DNA of 64,000 bases from Pseudarthrobacter raffinosi (lineage in GTDB: Bacteria; Actinomycetota; Actinomycetes; Actinomycetales; Micrococcaceae). The stretch is from positions 603 through 64,602 of the forward strand of contig NZ_JAMXBH010000023.1 of the NCBI RefSeq assembly GCF_023913735.1, in the 5' to 3' direction. The notes below the pieces were generated by a model that saw nothing but the letters and a program-made list of their open reading frames with translations, made no database searches and was not told where the DNA came from. The translations under genes and the position numbers were made by a program. This document shows, piece by piece, positions 32,769-40,646 of the stretch. Position 1 is the first letter of the stretch. Every line of letters starts with the position of its first letter.

Positions 32769-33392
32769 TCAGCCCGCCGTCGGCGATTCCGTGCGGGACT
32801 TGCGGCGCACCGCAACCACGGCGCCTGCACCCAGCAGGACACCCAGGCCGGCCAGCCACGTAGTACCTTCATCTGTTCCGCCCGCAGCGGTTTGTGCGTT
32901 GAAGCCCTGGTTGGTGCCCTTGCTGACAGCGGCTGCTGCCGCGGCGGGCGCCTTGGCGGCCGCGGCCTTAGGGGCGGCAACCTGGGGTGCTGGCGTCTGC
33001 GCAGCCGGTGTGACCGCGCCGGCGGCCCCAGCCACCACTGCCGGTGGGTCCACGACGATGGGCGGAACAACAACCAGTGGATCCACAACAACCGGTGGGT
33101 CCACGACGACGGGCGGAACAACAACCGGCGGCAGCGTCACGGCCTCGCAGTCATTGTCAAAGTCCGCCATCCCTTGAACGTCCCAGTTCAATCCGCCAGG
33201 CAGCAGCTCATTGGGAGGGATGATGTCCCTTGAGTGACCGCTATGGGCACCTAGGCCGTTCACCCCGCTAAGGTCAATGCTGATGGTGTGTCCGTTGTGG
33301 CAAAGAGTGAAGTTGTCTGCCGCGCTGGCCGGGGCCGTGACGCTGAGCATTGTCAGCCCCACCACTCCCAAGGTTGCGAATGTTCGTTTCAT
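32769..33392 (-). CDS. Secreted, membrane-anchored surface protein (likely sortase substrate)
   Basis: A 207-aa protein with a signal peptide (cleavage after ASA, residue ~24). The mature N-terminus TLCHNGHTISIDLSG and GAHSGHSRDIIPP is a small Cys/His-containing motif found in actinobacterial wall proteins. Then come PPVVV repeats (about residues 85-115), an Ala/Pro stalk, and a C-terminal helix (WLAGLGVLLGAGAVVAVRRK) with a basic tail. This is cell-wall-anchor architecture, but no LPxTG is seen before the helix (GGTDEGTTW instead). It precedes the sortase gene. Confidence 0.78.
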   Translation of the reverse strand: MKRTFATLGVVGLTMLSVTAPASAADNFTLCHNGHTISIDLSGVNGLGAHSGHSRDIIPPNELLPGGLNWDVQGMADFDNDCEAVTLPPVVVPPVVVDPPVVVDPLVVVPPIVVDPPAVVAGAAGAVTPAAQTPAPQVAAPKAAAAKAPAAAAAAVSKGTNQGFNAQTAAGGTDEGTTWLAGLGVLLGAGAVVAVRRKSRTESPTAG

Positions 33393-33528
33393 GGTTTTTC
33401 GTCTCCCCAGATATTTCCGAAAGGACCATGGCGGCGAGGGAGAAGCGGCGGTTCTCTGAATGCCCCCAGCAGCATGATCAGTTTTGCTTGTGGATTCAGG
33501 CTAGGGGCGCCGGACGAGCGCGGTCGCG

Positions 33529-33550
33529 AGTAGCGGGTACTCGTCTTTTT
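33529..33550. promoter_or_regulatory. Putative LuxR-type operator upstream of the sortase-substrate gene
   Basis: AGTAGCGGGTACTCG, one base, then CTTTTT; it matches the string at 14719-14739 with three substitutions and a one-base gap. A degenerate inverted copy (TAGCGGGCTCCC, then TTTCCGC, read on the minus strand) lies at about 33582-33606. It is ~140 bases before the substrate gene and ~125 bases before the small plus-strand gene, so either could be the target. Confidence 0.45.
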
Positions 33551-33676
33551 CCGCCTTTGACCTGCGCCGTTACCTGTGGGTACGCGGAAATGGGAGCCCG
33601 CTACTGGAGTTTTCCACCCTTGAACGTGGACAGAGCGGCGCCTAACGTTGGAGCATACGAAAGGTGCGTGACCGGC

Positions 33677-33877
33677 ATGGAAATCTACATGTGGTGGCTG
33701 GATCTGGACCTGCAAACCAAGGAATGGCTGAGAGAAAACCTCCGTGCGGCGGAACTGCCGCTGCCGGTGCTGCAGGGCATCGCCGAAGCCGGCGGGCCGC
33801 ATCCGGATACCCCGGTGGCTGTCCTCACCGAAGCCGACTGGGATTTCATCGAGACGCAGTCCGAATTCGTCGACTGA
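33677..33877 (+). CDS. Small protein of unknown function (66 aa)
   Basis: The product MEIYMWWLDLDLQTKEWLRENLRAAELP... is acidic and probably helical, with no membrane segment and no recognised domain. ATG 33677 is one option; GTG 33668 with AAGG just before it would add three residues. The gene stands alone between the surface-protein gene and the BNR-repeat gene. Confidence 0.6.
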   Translation: MEIYMWWLDLDLQTKEWLRENLRAAELPLPVLQGIAEAGGPHPDTPVAVLTEADWDFIETQSEFVD

Positions 33878-34003
33878 CCGGACGCCCCTGGCGCCGCCGG
33901 CACGGCCACGCCGGACCGGTACACCCGGAGCAGTCCCCTCGGACCAGTCCACATAGCGAAGAAAAGCGTTGCGGCCCTCCGGCCGGGGTGCTTGCATGGG
34001 TGC

Positions 34004-35140
34004 ATGGCAACCGCAGAGAACTTTGTCTTAGCGATCGGGACCAAAAAAGGCCTCTGGCTGGCCACCAGCCAGGACCGGAAGCAATGGTCCGTCTCCGGCC
34101 CGCATTTCCTGATGAGCGAAATCCCGAGCATCGGGATCGACACACGGGACGGCCGTACCCGGATCATGGTGGGCGTCAGGTCCGAGCACTGGGGCCCGAC
34201 TGTGGCCCATTCCGATGACCTCGGCGCCACCTGGACCGAACCTGAACAGGGCGCCATCACGTTCCCCGAAGACACCGGCGCGGCCGTGGAGCGCATCTGG
34301 CAGATCTACCCGGACGCAGAGTCGCGGCCAGGGGTGGTATGGGCAGGTGCCGAACCGATTTCGGTCTGGAAATCCACCGATGGCGGCGAGCATTTCGAAC
34401 TCAACCGCGGGCTATGGGACCACCCTCACCGCAGCGACTGGGGTGCGGGCTACGGCGGCGCCGCCGCCCACTCCATCGTGGTGAATCCGGCCGGGGACAA
34501 CGTCCACGTCGCCATGAGCACCGGCGGTGTGTACCGCTCGCTCGACGGCGGTGAGTCCTGGGAACCCCGCAACAAGGGTATTTCGGCCTACTTCATGCCG
34601 GACCCCAATCCTGAGTTCGGCCAGTGCGTCCACAAGATCGCGGCGGATGCTGCGGTGGAAGGACGGCTGTACGCGCAGAACCATCACGGCGTCTACCGCA
34701 CGGATGATAACGGCGAAAACTGGAACTCCATCGCCGAGGGACTTCCGGCCGACTTCGGTTTTGTGATGCTGACGCACCCGCGCCGGGAAGGAACCGCCTG
34801 GGTTGTGCCGCTCAAGGCCGACGGCGAGCGGATCCCGCCCGAAGGGAAGCTTGCCGTGCACCGAACGGACGATGCCGGGGCCACCTGGAAGCGCCTGGAT
34901 ACGGGCCTGCCCAAGGGGGAGTACAACAGCGTCCTCCGCGACGCCGCGGGCGTGGATTCATCCGAGCCGGCCGGCGTCTACTTCGGAACGCGCGGCGGCA
35001 CCGTGTACGCCAGCGCGGATGAGGGGGAGACGTTTGCTGAGGTTGTCAGCCATCTCCCCGACGTCCTGTGTGTCCGCGCCTGCGTAGTCTCTACGGCTGG
35101 ACTGCCGGTTCCGGAAACGGCAGCGGCCCGCGGTGCCTGA
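34004..35140 (+). CDS. WD40/YVTN/BNR-type repeat protein
   Basis: A 378-aa cytoplasmic beta-propeller. BNR/Asp-box repeats of the S-x-D-x-G-x-x-W type recur: SDDLGATWTE (~residue 74), STDGGEHFEL (~125), SLDGGESWEP (~181), TDDNGENWNS (~235), TDDAGATWKR (~290), SADEGETFAE (~340). There is no signal peptide and the sialidase catalytic residues are not evident, so an exo-sialidase role is unlikely. It overlaps the MoaD/ThiS-like gene by 8 bases, which ties the two in function. ATG 34004 is chosen over 33992. Confidence 0.82.
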   Translation: MATAENFVLAIGTKKGLWLATSQDRKQWSVSGPHFLMSEIPSIGIDTRDGRTRIMVGVRSEHWGPTVAHSDDLGATWTEPEQGAITFPEDTGAAVERIWQIYPDAESRPGVVWAGAEPISVWKSTDGGEHFELNRGLWDHPHRSDWGAGYGGAAAHSIVVNPAGDNVHVAMSTGGVYRSLDGGESWEPRNKGISAYFMPDPNPEFGQCVHKIAADAAVEGRLYAQNHHGVYRTDDNGENWNSIAEGLPADFGFVMLTHPRREGTAWVVPLKADGERIPPEGKLAVHRTDDAGATWKRLDTGLPKGEYNSVLRDAAGVDSSEPAGVYFGTRGGTVYASADEGETFAEVVSHLPDVLCVRACVVSTAGLPVPETAAARGA

Positions 35141-35420
35141 CATCAGCGTCGTACTACCCAGCATCCTCCAGCCGCTGGCCGGCGGCCAGTCCATCCTGAC
35201 TGCGCCCGCCGACGGGACGGTGACGGTGGGAAGCCTGCTGGATTCGGTGACCGGGGATTACCCGGTGCTGGCCAGGCGGCTGCGGGACGAAACCGGGGCG
35301 CTTCGCCGGTACGTGAATATTTACGTTGCCGGTGACGAAGTGCGTCGGCTCCAGGGCCTGGAAACTGAGGTGTCGCCCGGCCAGGAGGTACTGGTCATCC
35401 AGTCGGTGGCCGGAGGTTAG
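35133..35420 (+). CDS. MoaD/ThiS family protein
   Basis: A 95-aa ubiquitin-like beta-grasp protein: VVLPSILQPLAGG, GTVTVGSLLDSVTGDYP, RYVNIYVAGDEVRRLQGLETEV and the end VLVIQSVAGG. The C-terminal Gly-Gly is the residue pair thiocarboxylated in sulfur carriers or conjugated in protein modifiers. The GTG start lies inside the end of the BNR-repeat gene. No moaE, moeB, thiF or thiG is nearby, so the activating enzyme is elsewhere or the protein has another role. Confidence 0.87.
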   Translation: MPDISVVLPSILQPLAGGQSILTAPADGTVTVGSLLDSVTGDYPVLARRLRDETGALRRYVNIYVAGDEVRRLQGLETEVSPGQEVLVIQSVAGG

Positions 35421-35557
35421 GGCCGAAGTATCTCTCGGGCGGTCCGGCGGGCAGTCCTGACTGACTGCGCCCGCCCTCGTCGTGCAAGACTCCGGAGTAC
35501 AAGATTCAAGGGTGCAAGATTCCGCAAGTAGTGCTGCGCCAGCGGCCCAACACGCGG

Positions 35558-35794
35558 TCAGGCAATGCGCCAGACGCTGCATTCGTCCGTATTGATCGCT
35601 TTCCGCGAGCCGGTGTGATGGTCCATGATCCAGACAACGCCGATTCCCGGTGCTGTCTCCTGGACACGGCCACGGCGGATGACCACGTCGTCGTAGCTGG
35701 GGCCTACGGAGAGGCGGGCCTCGATTTCATCGCCGCGGTGGAGCTGGTCCAGGGCGCGGACTCTTGTTACATGGGCTTTGGCTTCCTTCAACAT
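35558..35794 (-). CDS. Hypothetical protein (78 aa)
   Basis: The product (MLKEAKAHVTRVRALDQLHRGDEIEARL...) looks like a small beta-barrel: alternating strands with VVIRRGRVQETAPGIGVVWIMD and a final CSVWRIA. It could be a small regulatory or RNA-binding-like fold, but no family is recognised. ATG 35794 has AGGAGG upstream; the in-frame ATG at 35836 does not. Confidence 0.65.
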   Translation of the reverse strand: MLKEAKAHVTRVRALDQLHRGDEIEARLSVGPSYDDVVIRRGRVQETAPGIGVVWIMDHHTGSRKAINTDECSVWRIA

Positions 35795-36023
35795 GGGGGC
35801 CTCCTGGCTGGAGCTGGTGCCTGCGCTTGCCGGCACTTCCAGTGTGGCTGGGCAATGTTGCGCCCTGGTTTCCTCAACGTTAGGAGCCGGTTAGTTCTCC
35901 GCGATCGATTCGTTTCCGCCGGCACTACAGATTCGGCGAATCCCACACGTCAAACCCCGCTGCGGCCTTCAGTTGGGCATCGTGCCGGTTCAGGCCTACC
36001 GCCGGCGGGCCTCCCGGGCAAGA

Positions 36024-37109
36024 ATGAGCACTATGCAACTTCCCGTGATGCCTCCCGTCCCGCCCATGCTCGCCAAAGCCGTCAGCGGGATGCCCGACGG
36101 GGCCCTCAGCTATGAGCCCAAGTGGGACGGGTTCCGGTCCATCATTTTCCGCGACGGCGATGAGCTGGAGATCGGCAGCCGCAACGAAAAGCCAATGACC
36201 AGGTATTTTCCTGAGCTCGTGGAAGCCCTGAAGGAAAACCTGCCGCCCCGCTGTGTGCTGGACGGCGAGATTGTCCTGGTGGGGGCCTCCGGTGACCGGC
36301 TCGATTTCGATGCCCTGCAGCAGCGCATCCATCCTGCCGCCAGCCGGGTCAAGCTCCTCGCCGAACAGACGCCCGCCAAGTTTGTGGCCTTTGACCTGCT
36401 GGCCCTGGGCGACGACGACTACACCGGCCGGCCCTTCGCCGAGCGTCGGGCAGCGCTGGAAAAGGCGCTCGCCGCCAGCAAGGCTCCCGTCCACCTCACC
36501 GCCGCGACCAAGGACAAGGCCACCGCCGAGCAATGGTTCCAGCAGTTCGAAGGTGCAGGCCTGGACGGGATTGTGGCCAAGCCGCTGGAGGGGAGCTACC
36601 AGCCGGACAAACGCGTGATGTTCAAGGTCAAGCACGAACGTACGGCCGATTGTGTGGTGGCCGGCTACCGCGTGCACAAGAGCGGACCGGACGCGATCGG
36701 CTCTTTGCTGCTGGGCCTGTACAAGGACGACGGCGGCCTGGCGAGCGTGGGCGTGATCGGCGCCTTCCCCATGAAGCGCCGGCAGGAGTTGTTCGAGGGA
36801 CTCCAGACGCTGGTCACGGACTTCGACGGTCATCCTTGGGCCTGGGCCAAGCAGGAGGAAGGCGAACGGACCCCGCGCAACGCGGAGGGCAGCAGGTGGA
36901 GCGCGGGCAAGGATCTGTCTTTTGTGCCGCTCCGGCCACAACTGGTGGTGGAGGTCAGGTATGACCACATGGAGGGCGACCGCTTCCGCCACACTGCCCA
37001 GTTCAACCGCTGGCGGCCGGACCGGGATCCCGAATCCTGCACCTACGCCCAACTGGAGGAACCGGTCAGCTTCGACCTTGCCTCGGTCCTGGACACCGGA
37101 CGGCCGTAG
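36024..37109 (+). CDS. ATP-dependent DNA ligase (LigC-like)
   Basis: A 361-aa ligase. The adenylation domain holds motif I EPKWDGFRSI (Lys at about residue 35), motif III VLDGEIVL, FVAFDLLALG, motif IV GLDGIVAKPL and motif V RVMFKVKHERTADC; the C-terminal OB domain follows with RPQLVVEVRYDHMEGDRFRHTAQFNRWRPDRD. It joins nicked DNA using ATP, probably in repair. No Ku or primase gene is adjacent. ATG 36024 is the likely start; 36033 is possible. Confidence 0.92.
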   Translation: MSTMQLPVMPPVPPMLAKAVSGMPDGALSYEPKWDGFRSIIFRDGDELEIGSRNEKPMTRYFPELVEALKENLPPRCVLDGEIVLVGASGDRLDFDALQQRIHPAASRVKLLAEQTPAKFVAFDLLALGDDDYTGRPFAERRAALEKALAASKAPVHLTAATKDKATAEQWFQQFEGAGLDGIVAKPLEGSYQPDKRVMFKVKHERTADCVVAGYRVHKSGPDAIGSLLLGLYKDDGGLASVGVIGAFPMKRRQELFEGLQTLVTDFDGHPWAWAKQEEGERTPRNAEGSRWSAGKDLSFVPLRPQLVVEVRYDHMEGDRFRHTAQFNRWRPDRDPESCTYAQLEEPVSFDLASVLDTGRP

Positions 37110-37172
37110 GCACCCTGCCCGCTTCCCGCCGTCGAACGTTCCAGCCCATCTGCCCCGCGCGGGTACGGAAAA

Positions 37173-37201
37173 GCCCGGCGCGTCCTGGGGACACGCCGGG
37201 C
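37173..37201. terminator. Terminator between the ligase gene and the MHS transporter gene
   Basis: GCCCGGCG-C-GTCC and GGAC-A-CGCCGGGC pair around a 3-base loop, with AAAA before and CCTT after, between two convergent genes. Confidence 0.75.
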
Positions 37202-37257
37202 CTTCCGGTAAGCAACTGGGCAGCAGCGTCCGGGCTGTAACGTCTGGGCTGCCGGGC

Positions 37258-38577
37258 CTACTTCAGGCCAAGCTGCTTGGTGGGGACGTTGAAGGTCTCC
37301 TTGGCTGTCAGGGCGGAGATGGCCGAGATCCCGCAGATGACGGCGGTGAAGATGCTGATCTGGACCCAGCCGCCGGGCCTGATGCCGCCCATCGCTGCCA
37401 CGATGGCGGGAGCGAAGCCTGCCATCAGGAAGCCGAGCTGGGTTCCGATGGCCAGGCCGGAGAAGCGGACCTTGGTGCTGAACATCTCGGCGTAGAAGGA
37501 CGGCCAGACGGCGTTGGAGGCAGCGTAACCGCAGGAGAAGAACCCGATCGCTGCGAGGAACATCAGCGGGACGCTTCCGGATTCCAGGCTGAGCAGGAAG
37601 ACCGGCGTGAGGATGGCGCTGGAGAGTGCGCCGTAGATGAAGACCGGCTTGCGGCCGATCCTGTCGGCGAGCATGCCAAAGAGCGGCTGGGTGCCCAGGG
37701 CCACCAGGTTGGCGCCGACGACCAGCCAGAGCGTCGTGGTCCCGTCAACACCGGCGACGGTCTTGGCGTAGCTGATGGCGAGGGTGCCGAACACGGTGGA
37801 GACAGCGGCGATGAAGGCACAGCAGACCACTCGGAGCACATCGCGCCAGTGGTCCTTGAGGAGGTCGGCAACGGGCAGCTTGGAGATCTGGGCGGTCTTC
37901 TGGGCTTCCTCGAAGGCCGGCGGTTCGTGCAGTGTGCGCCGGATGAAGAACGCCACCAGCACCACCACAGCGCTGAGCCAGAACGGAATGCGCCAGCCGA
38001 TGCCGTACTTGATCTCGTCCGGGAGGGCCAGGACGGGGATGAAGACGAGGGCGGCGAGGATCTGGCCGCCCTGGGTGCCCGTGAGGGTCCACGAGGTGAA
38101 GAAGGAGCGGCGGTTGTCCGGCGCGTGCTCCAGCGTCATGGATGACGCCCCGGCCTGCTCGCCCGCGGCGGAGAGACCCTGGCAAAGCCTTGCCAGCACC
38201 AGCAGTGCCGGAGCCCACCAGCCCACGGTGTTGAAGTCAGGCAGGCAGCCGATCAGGAACGTGGACGCGCCCATTAGCAGCAGCGTGAACATCAGCACCT
38301 TCCGCCGGCCCACCCGGTCACCGAAGTGGCCCAGGATGACGGCGCCCACCGGCCGTGCCACGTAGGCGAAACCGAAGGTGGCGAAGGACATGATGGCCGC
38401 GTTGGCCCCGGCGTCCGGGAAAAACACCGTGGGGAAGATCAGGGCGGCGGCGGAACCGAAGATGAAGAAGTCGTAGTATTCGACGGCGCTGCCCAGGAAG
38501 CTGGCGAGGGCTGCTTTCTTTGGCGTCCCGGCCGGGGCAACGGTGCCCGGCCCGGCGGACGGAAGTGTCTGGCTCAT
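37258..38577 (-). CDS. MHS-family MFS transporter, probable shikimate/aromatic acid uptake
   Basis: A 439-aa protein with 12 transmembrane helices and the signature of the metabolite:H+ symporter family: SAVEYYDFFIFGSAAALIFPTVFFP, FGDRVGRRKVLMFTLLLMGASTFLIGCLPD and GGQILAALVFIPV. The family takes up shikimate, alpha-ketoglutarate, proline or benzoate-type acids. Its place divergent from the IclR gene and next to the shikimate dehydrogenase and dehydratase genes makes shikimate or quinate the most likely substrate. ATG 38577 has AAAGGA upstream. Confidence 0.88.
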   Translation of the reverse strand: MSQTLPSAGPGTVAPAGTPKKAALASFLGSAVEYYDFFIFGSAAALIFPTVFFPDAGANAAIMSFATFGFAYVARPVGAVILGHFGDRVGRRKVLMFTLLLMGASTFLIGCLPDFNTVGWWAPALLVLARLCQGLSAAGEQAGASSMTLEHAPDNRRSFFTSWTLTGTQGGQILAALVFIPVLALPDEIKYGIGWRIPFWLSAVVVLVAFFIRRTLHEPPAFEEAQKTAQISKLPVADLLKDHWRDVLRVVCCAFIAAVSTVFGTLAISYAKTVAGVDGTTTLWLVVGANLVALGTQPLFGMLADRIGRKPVFIYGALSSAILTPVFLLSLESGSVPLMFLAAIGFFSCGYAASNAVWPSFYAEMFSTKVRFSGLAIGTQLGFLMAGFAPAIVAAMGGIRPGGWVQISIFTAVICGISAISALTAKETFNVPTKQLGLK

Positions 38578-38692
38578 GGAGTTCCTTTGATGTGACGACG
38601 TTGTCGCGGATGGATCTGGAGGGCGCAGCCGCACCTGCCTGAGTGATGGCGGAGCGCGGTGCGGCTGGTGTCCGTTGAAAGACCCGGACCAG

Positions 38693-38712
38693 TAGCCACA
38701 TGGTGGGAGCTA
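38693..38712. promoter_or_regulatory. IclR-type operator, left copy
   Basis: TAGCCACATGGTGGGAGCTA in the MHS/IclR divergent region. The reverse complement of the site at 38781-38800 matches it at 16 of 20 positions, and both have a CCAC-N3-GTGG core. Confidence 0.6.
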
Positions 38713-38780
38713 CTTGTGCGATACAGCAATGATGGCTGTGAGCGCAGTCACTTGTCAAGAAAATAATCACCATCTAGAAA

Positions 38781-38800
38781 TAGTTCCCACGATGTGGCAA
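38781..38800. promoter_or_regulatory. IclR-type operator, right copy
   Basis: TAGTTCCCACGATGTGGCAA is itself an imperfect palindrome (TTCCCAC/GTGGCAA) and an inverted copy of 38693-38712. It ends 9 bases before the iclR ATG, so binding here would give autoregulation. Confidence 0.6.
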
Positions 38801-38809
38801 CATCGACGT

Positions 38810-39625
38810 ATGAGTGTGAATCAAACCACAGCAGTCGATGACGTTGCCGCCGAGTCACAGCCGCCCAAGGGTGACCGTACCGACATGGTGGGCAAGGCCC
38901 TGGGCCTGCTGGTCCTCCTGGGCGACGAACCCCGCGGTGCCAGCGCCGCGGAGATCTCGCGCCGGGCCGAACTTCCGTTCAGCACTACCTACCGCCTCCT
39001 GGGTTCCCTGACGCGCGACGGCTTTGTGGACTATGAGCCGGACGGCCGCCGCTACCACCTGGGCCTCCGCATCTTCCAGCTGGGGCAGCGGGTCTCCAAT
39101 CATCACGGATTTGCCGGCACGGCCCTGCCGGTCCTGCGTCGCGTCACCGAGCAGACGGGGGAGGCCACCATCCTCAGCGTCCGCGACGGCCATCATCACC
39201 TCACCGTTAACAAGGTTGACGGCCCCCAGGCGTTTCGCGTCACCAGCGACCCCGGCCACCTTGGCGCCCTGCATGCAACCGCCGTGGGCAAGGCCCTCGT
39301 GGCGTTTGCCGAGGACGCGGAGCGGGAAGCCCTGATCGAGGAGCTCCAGTTGGAAGCGCTCACCGAACACACCATCACGGACCGGGGTGCCTTCCGCGCC
39401 GAAATGGAACTGGTTCGCCGCCAGGGGTATGCCGTGATGGATGAGGAGAACGAGAACGGCATGCGCGCCGTGGCCGTGCCGCTGCTCAATTCTCAGGGCC
39501 ACGCCTTCGCCTCCCTTGCCACCGCCGTTCCCGTGTTCCGCCTCAGCATGGAAGCCCTGCTGGCCCATGTGCCCCTGCTGCACGATGCCGCGGCGGAGCT
39601 GGCAGCGCGCTTGCCGCAACGGTAA
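38810..39625 (+). CDS. IclR-family regulator of the shikimate/quinate cluster
   Basis: A 271-aa protein. The N-terminal winged helix (DMVGKALGLLVLLGDEPRGASAAEISRRAELPFSTTYRLLGSLTRDGFVDY, residues ~25-75) is followed by the IclR effector domain (GEATILSVRDGHHHLTV through HATAVGKALVAFAED and MRAVAVPLLNSQG). Members bind small acids, often those of the pathway they control. It stands between the divergent transporter gene and the catabolic genes, so it likely governs both. ATG 38810 has no clear ribosome site. Confidence 0.88.
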   Translation: MSVNQTTAVDDVAAESQPPKGDRTDMVGKALGLLVLLGDEPRGASAAEISRRAELPFSTTYRLLGSLTRDGFVDYEPDGRRYHLGLRIFQLGQRVSNHHGFAGTALPVLRRVTEQTGEATILSVRDGHHHLTVNKVDGPQAFRVTSDPGHLGALHATAVGKALVAFAEDAEREALIEELQLEALTEHTITDRGAFRAEMELVRRQGYAVMDEENENGMRAVAVPLLNSQGHAFASLATAVPVFRLSMEALLAHVPLLHDAAAELAARLPQR

Positions 39626-39637
39626 ATAACTCCAAAA

Positions 39638-39654
39638 TGTTCGCATCTAGAACA
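39638..39654. promoter_or_regulatory. Inverted repeat before the shikimate dehydrogenase gene
   Basis: TGTTC-N7-GAACA lies 110 bases before the ATG at 39765, in the leader of the aroE-quiC-pca genes. It differs from the 38693/38781 sites apart from sharing a CATCTAGAA string seen at about 38771; it may bind another regulator. Confidence 0.4.
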
Positions 39655-39764
39655 ATCGTGCGAGAAGTGAACAAGTGTTGTACTGTAATCCCTATCACCC
39701 GACCCGCCGCAGACGCCTCGAGCGCCGCTGCCCGCCGGGTGCCGTATCAAAAGGAGCTGCCCGG

Positions 39765-40646
39765 ATGAGCAATCGAACTGAGTCCTACCTCGTGGGACTG
39801 GTCGGCGATGGCGTGATGCCGTCACTCACTCCCCCCATGCACGAACGCGAAGGCGATGTGCAGGGCCTGCGCTACCTCTACCGCCCCATTGACCTGCTGG
39901 AGCTCGGGCTTTCCGGCGATGCCGTGGGGGATCTGCTCAAGAGTGCCCGCAGCCTGGGCTTCAACGGCCTGAACATCACCCATCCGTGCAAGCAGCTTGT
40001 GCTGGCGCACCTGGACGAGGTTTCGCCGGATGCACTCAGGCTCGGGGCCGTCAACACAGTCGTCATCGAGGACGGCCGTTTCATCGGCCACAACACCGAC
40101 TTCTCCGGCTTCGCCGCCGCGCTTGCCTCCGGCCTTCCGGGCGCGCGGCTGGACCGCGTGGTCCAGCTTGGCGCGGGAGGTGCTGGGTCCGCCGTCGCCT
40201 ATGCCCTGCTCACGGCCGGCGTGAAGGCGCTGGACCTGGTGGATGTGGACCCCGCCCGCTGCGCGGCACGCGCCGCCGAGCTGGCCGGCTTCTTCCCGGG
40301 CCGCACCGTCACAGCGCGTACGACGGCGGAGCTGCCGCAGTTGATGCACTTGGCCGACGGTCTGGTGCACTGCACGCCCGTGGGCATGGCCGCCCACCCG
40401 GGCGTCCCGCTGGACCTGGACCTGCTGGAAACACGGCACTGGGTGGCGGACATCGTCTACCGCCCGATCGACACCGAACTGGTCCGCGGCGCCCGCGCCA
40501 AAGGCTGCGAGGTCCTGGACGGCGGCCGCATGGCCGTGGGCCAGGCGGCGGACTCTTTCCGGATTTTCACCGGGCAGGAAGCCGACGCTGACCGTATGCG
40601 CGGCCACTTCCTGGAGCTTGTGGCCAAGGAAGAGGTGGCTGCCTGA
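39765..40646 (+). CDS. aroE: Shikimate 5-dehydrogenase, catabolic (quinate/shikimate) type
   Basis: A 293-aa enzyme: substrate domain with PSLTPPMHEREG (instead of the SxSPxxHN of biosynthetic AroE), catalytic Lys in NITHPCKQ (~residue 75), Asp in GHNTDFSGF (~112), and the GAGGAGSAVAYAL nucleotide-binding loop (~137). Asp in DLVDVDPAR at the strand end suggests NAD+ use, as in catabolic enzymes such as QsuD. It oxidises shikimate (or quinate) to 3-dehydroshikimate (or dehydroquinate). ATG 39765 has AAAAGGAG upstream. The stop overlaps quiC by one base. Confidence 0.9.
   Translation: MSNRTESYLVGLVGDGVMPSLTPPMHEREGDVQGLRYLYRPIDLLELGLSGDAVGDLLKSARSLGFNGLNITHPCKQLVLAHLDEVSPDALRLGAVNTVVIEDGRFIGHNTDFSGFAAALASGLPGARLDRVVQLGAGGAGSAVAYALLTAGVKALDLVDVDPARCAARAAELAGFFPGRTVTARTTAELPQLMHLADGLVHCTPVGMAAHPGVPLDLDLLETRHWVADIVYRPIDTELVRGARAKGCEVLDGGRMAVGQAADSFRIFTGQEADADRMRGHFLELVAKEEVAA

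Noticed and set aside
31880..33124. 414-aa minus-strand open frame rich in Arg, Pro and His
   Set aside because: It crosses both the sortase and the surface-protein genes in a wrong frame; the composition is a GC-frame artefact.
33030..33125. Repeats resembling a CRISPR array or satellite
   Set aside because: They are in-frame codons of the PPVVV protein repeats with no regular spacer; there are no cas genes.
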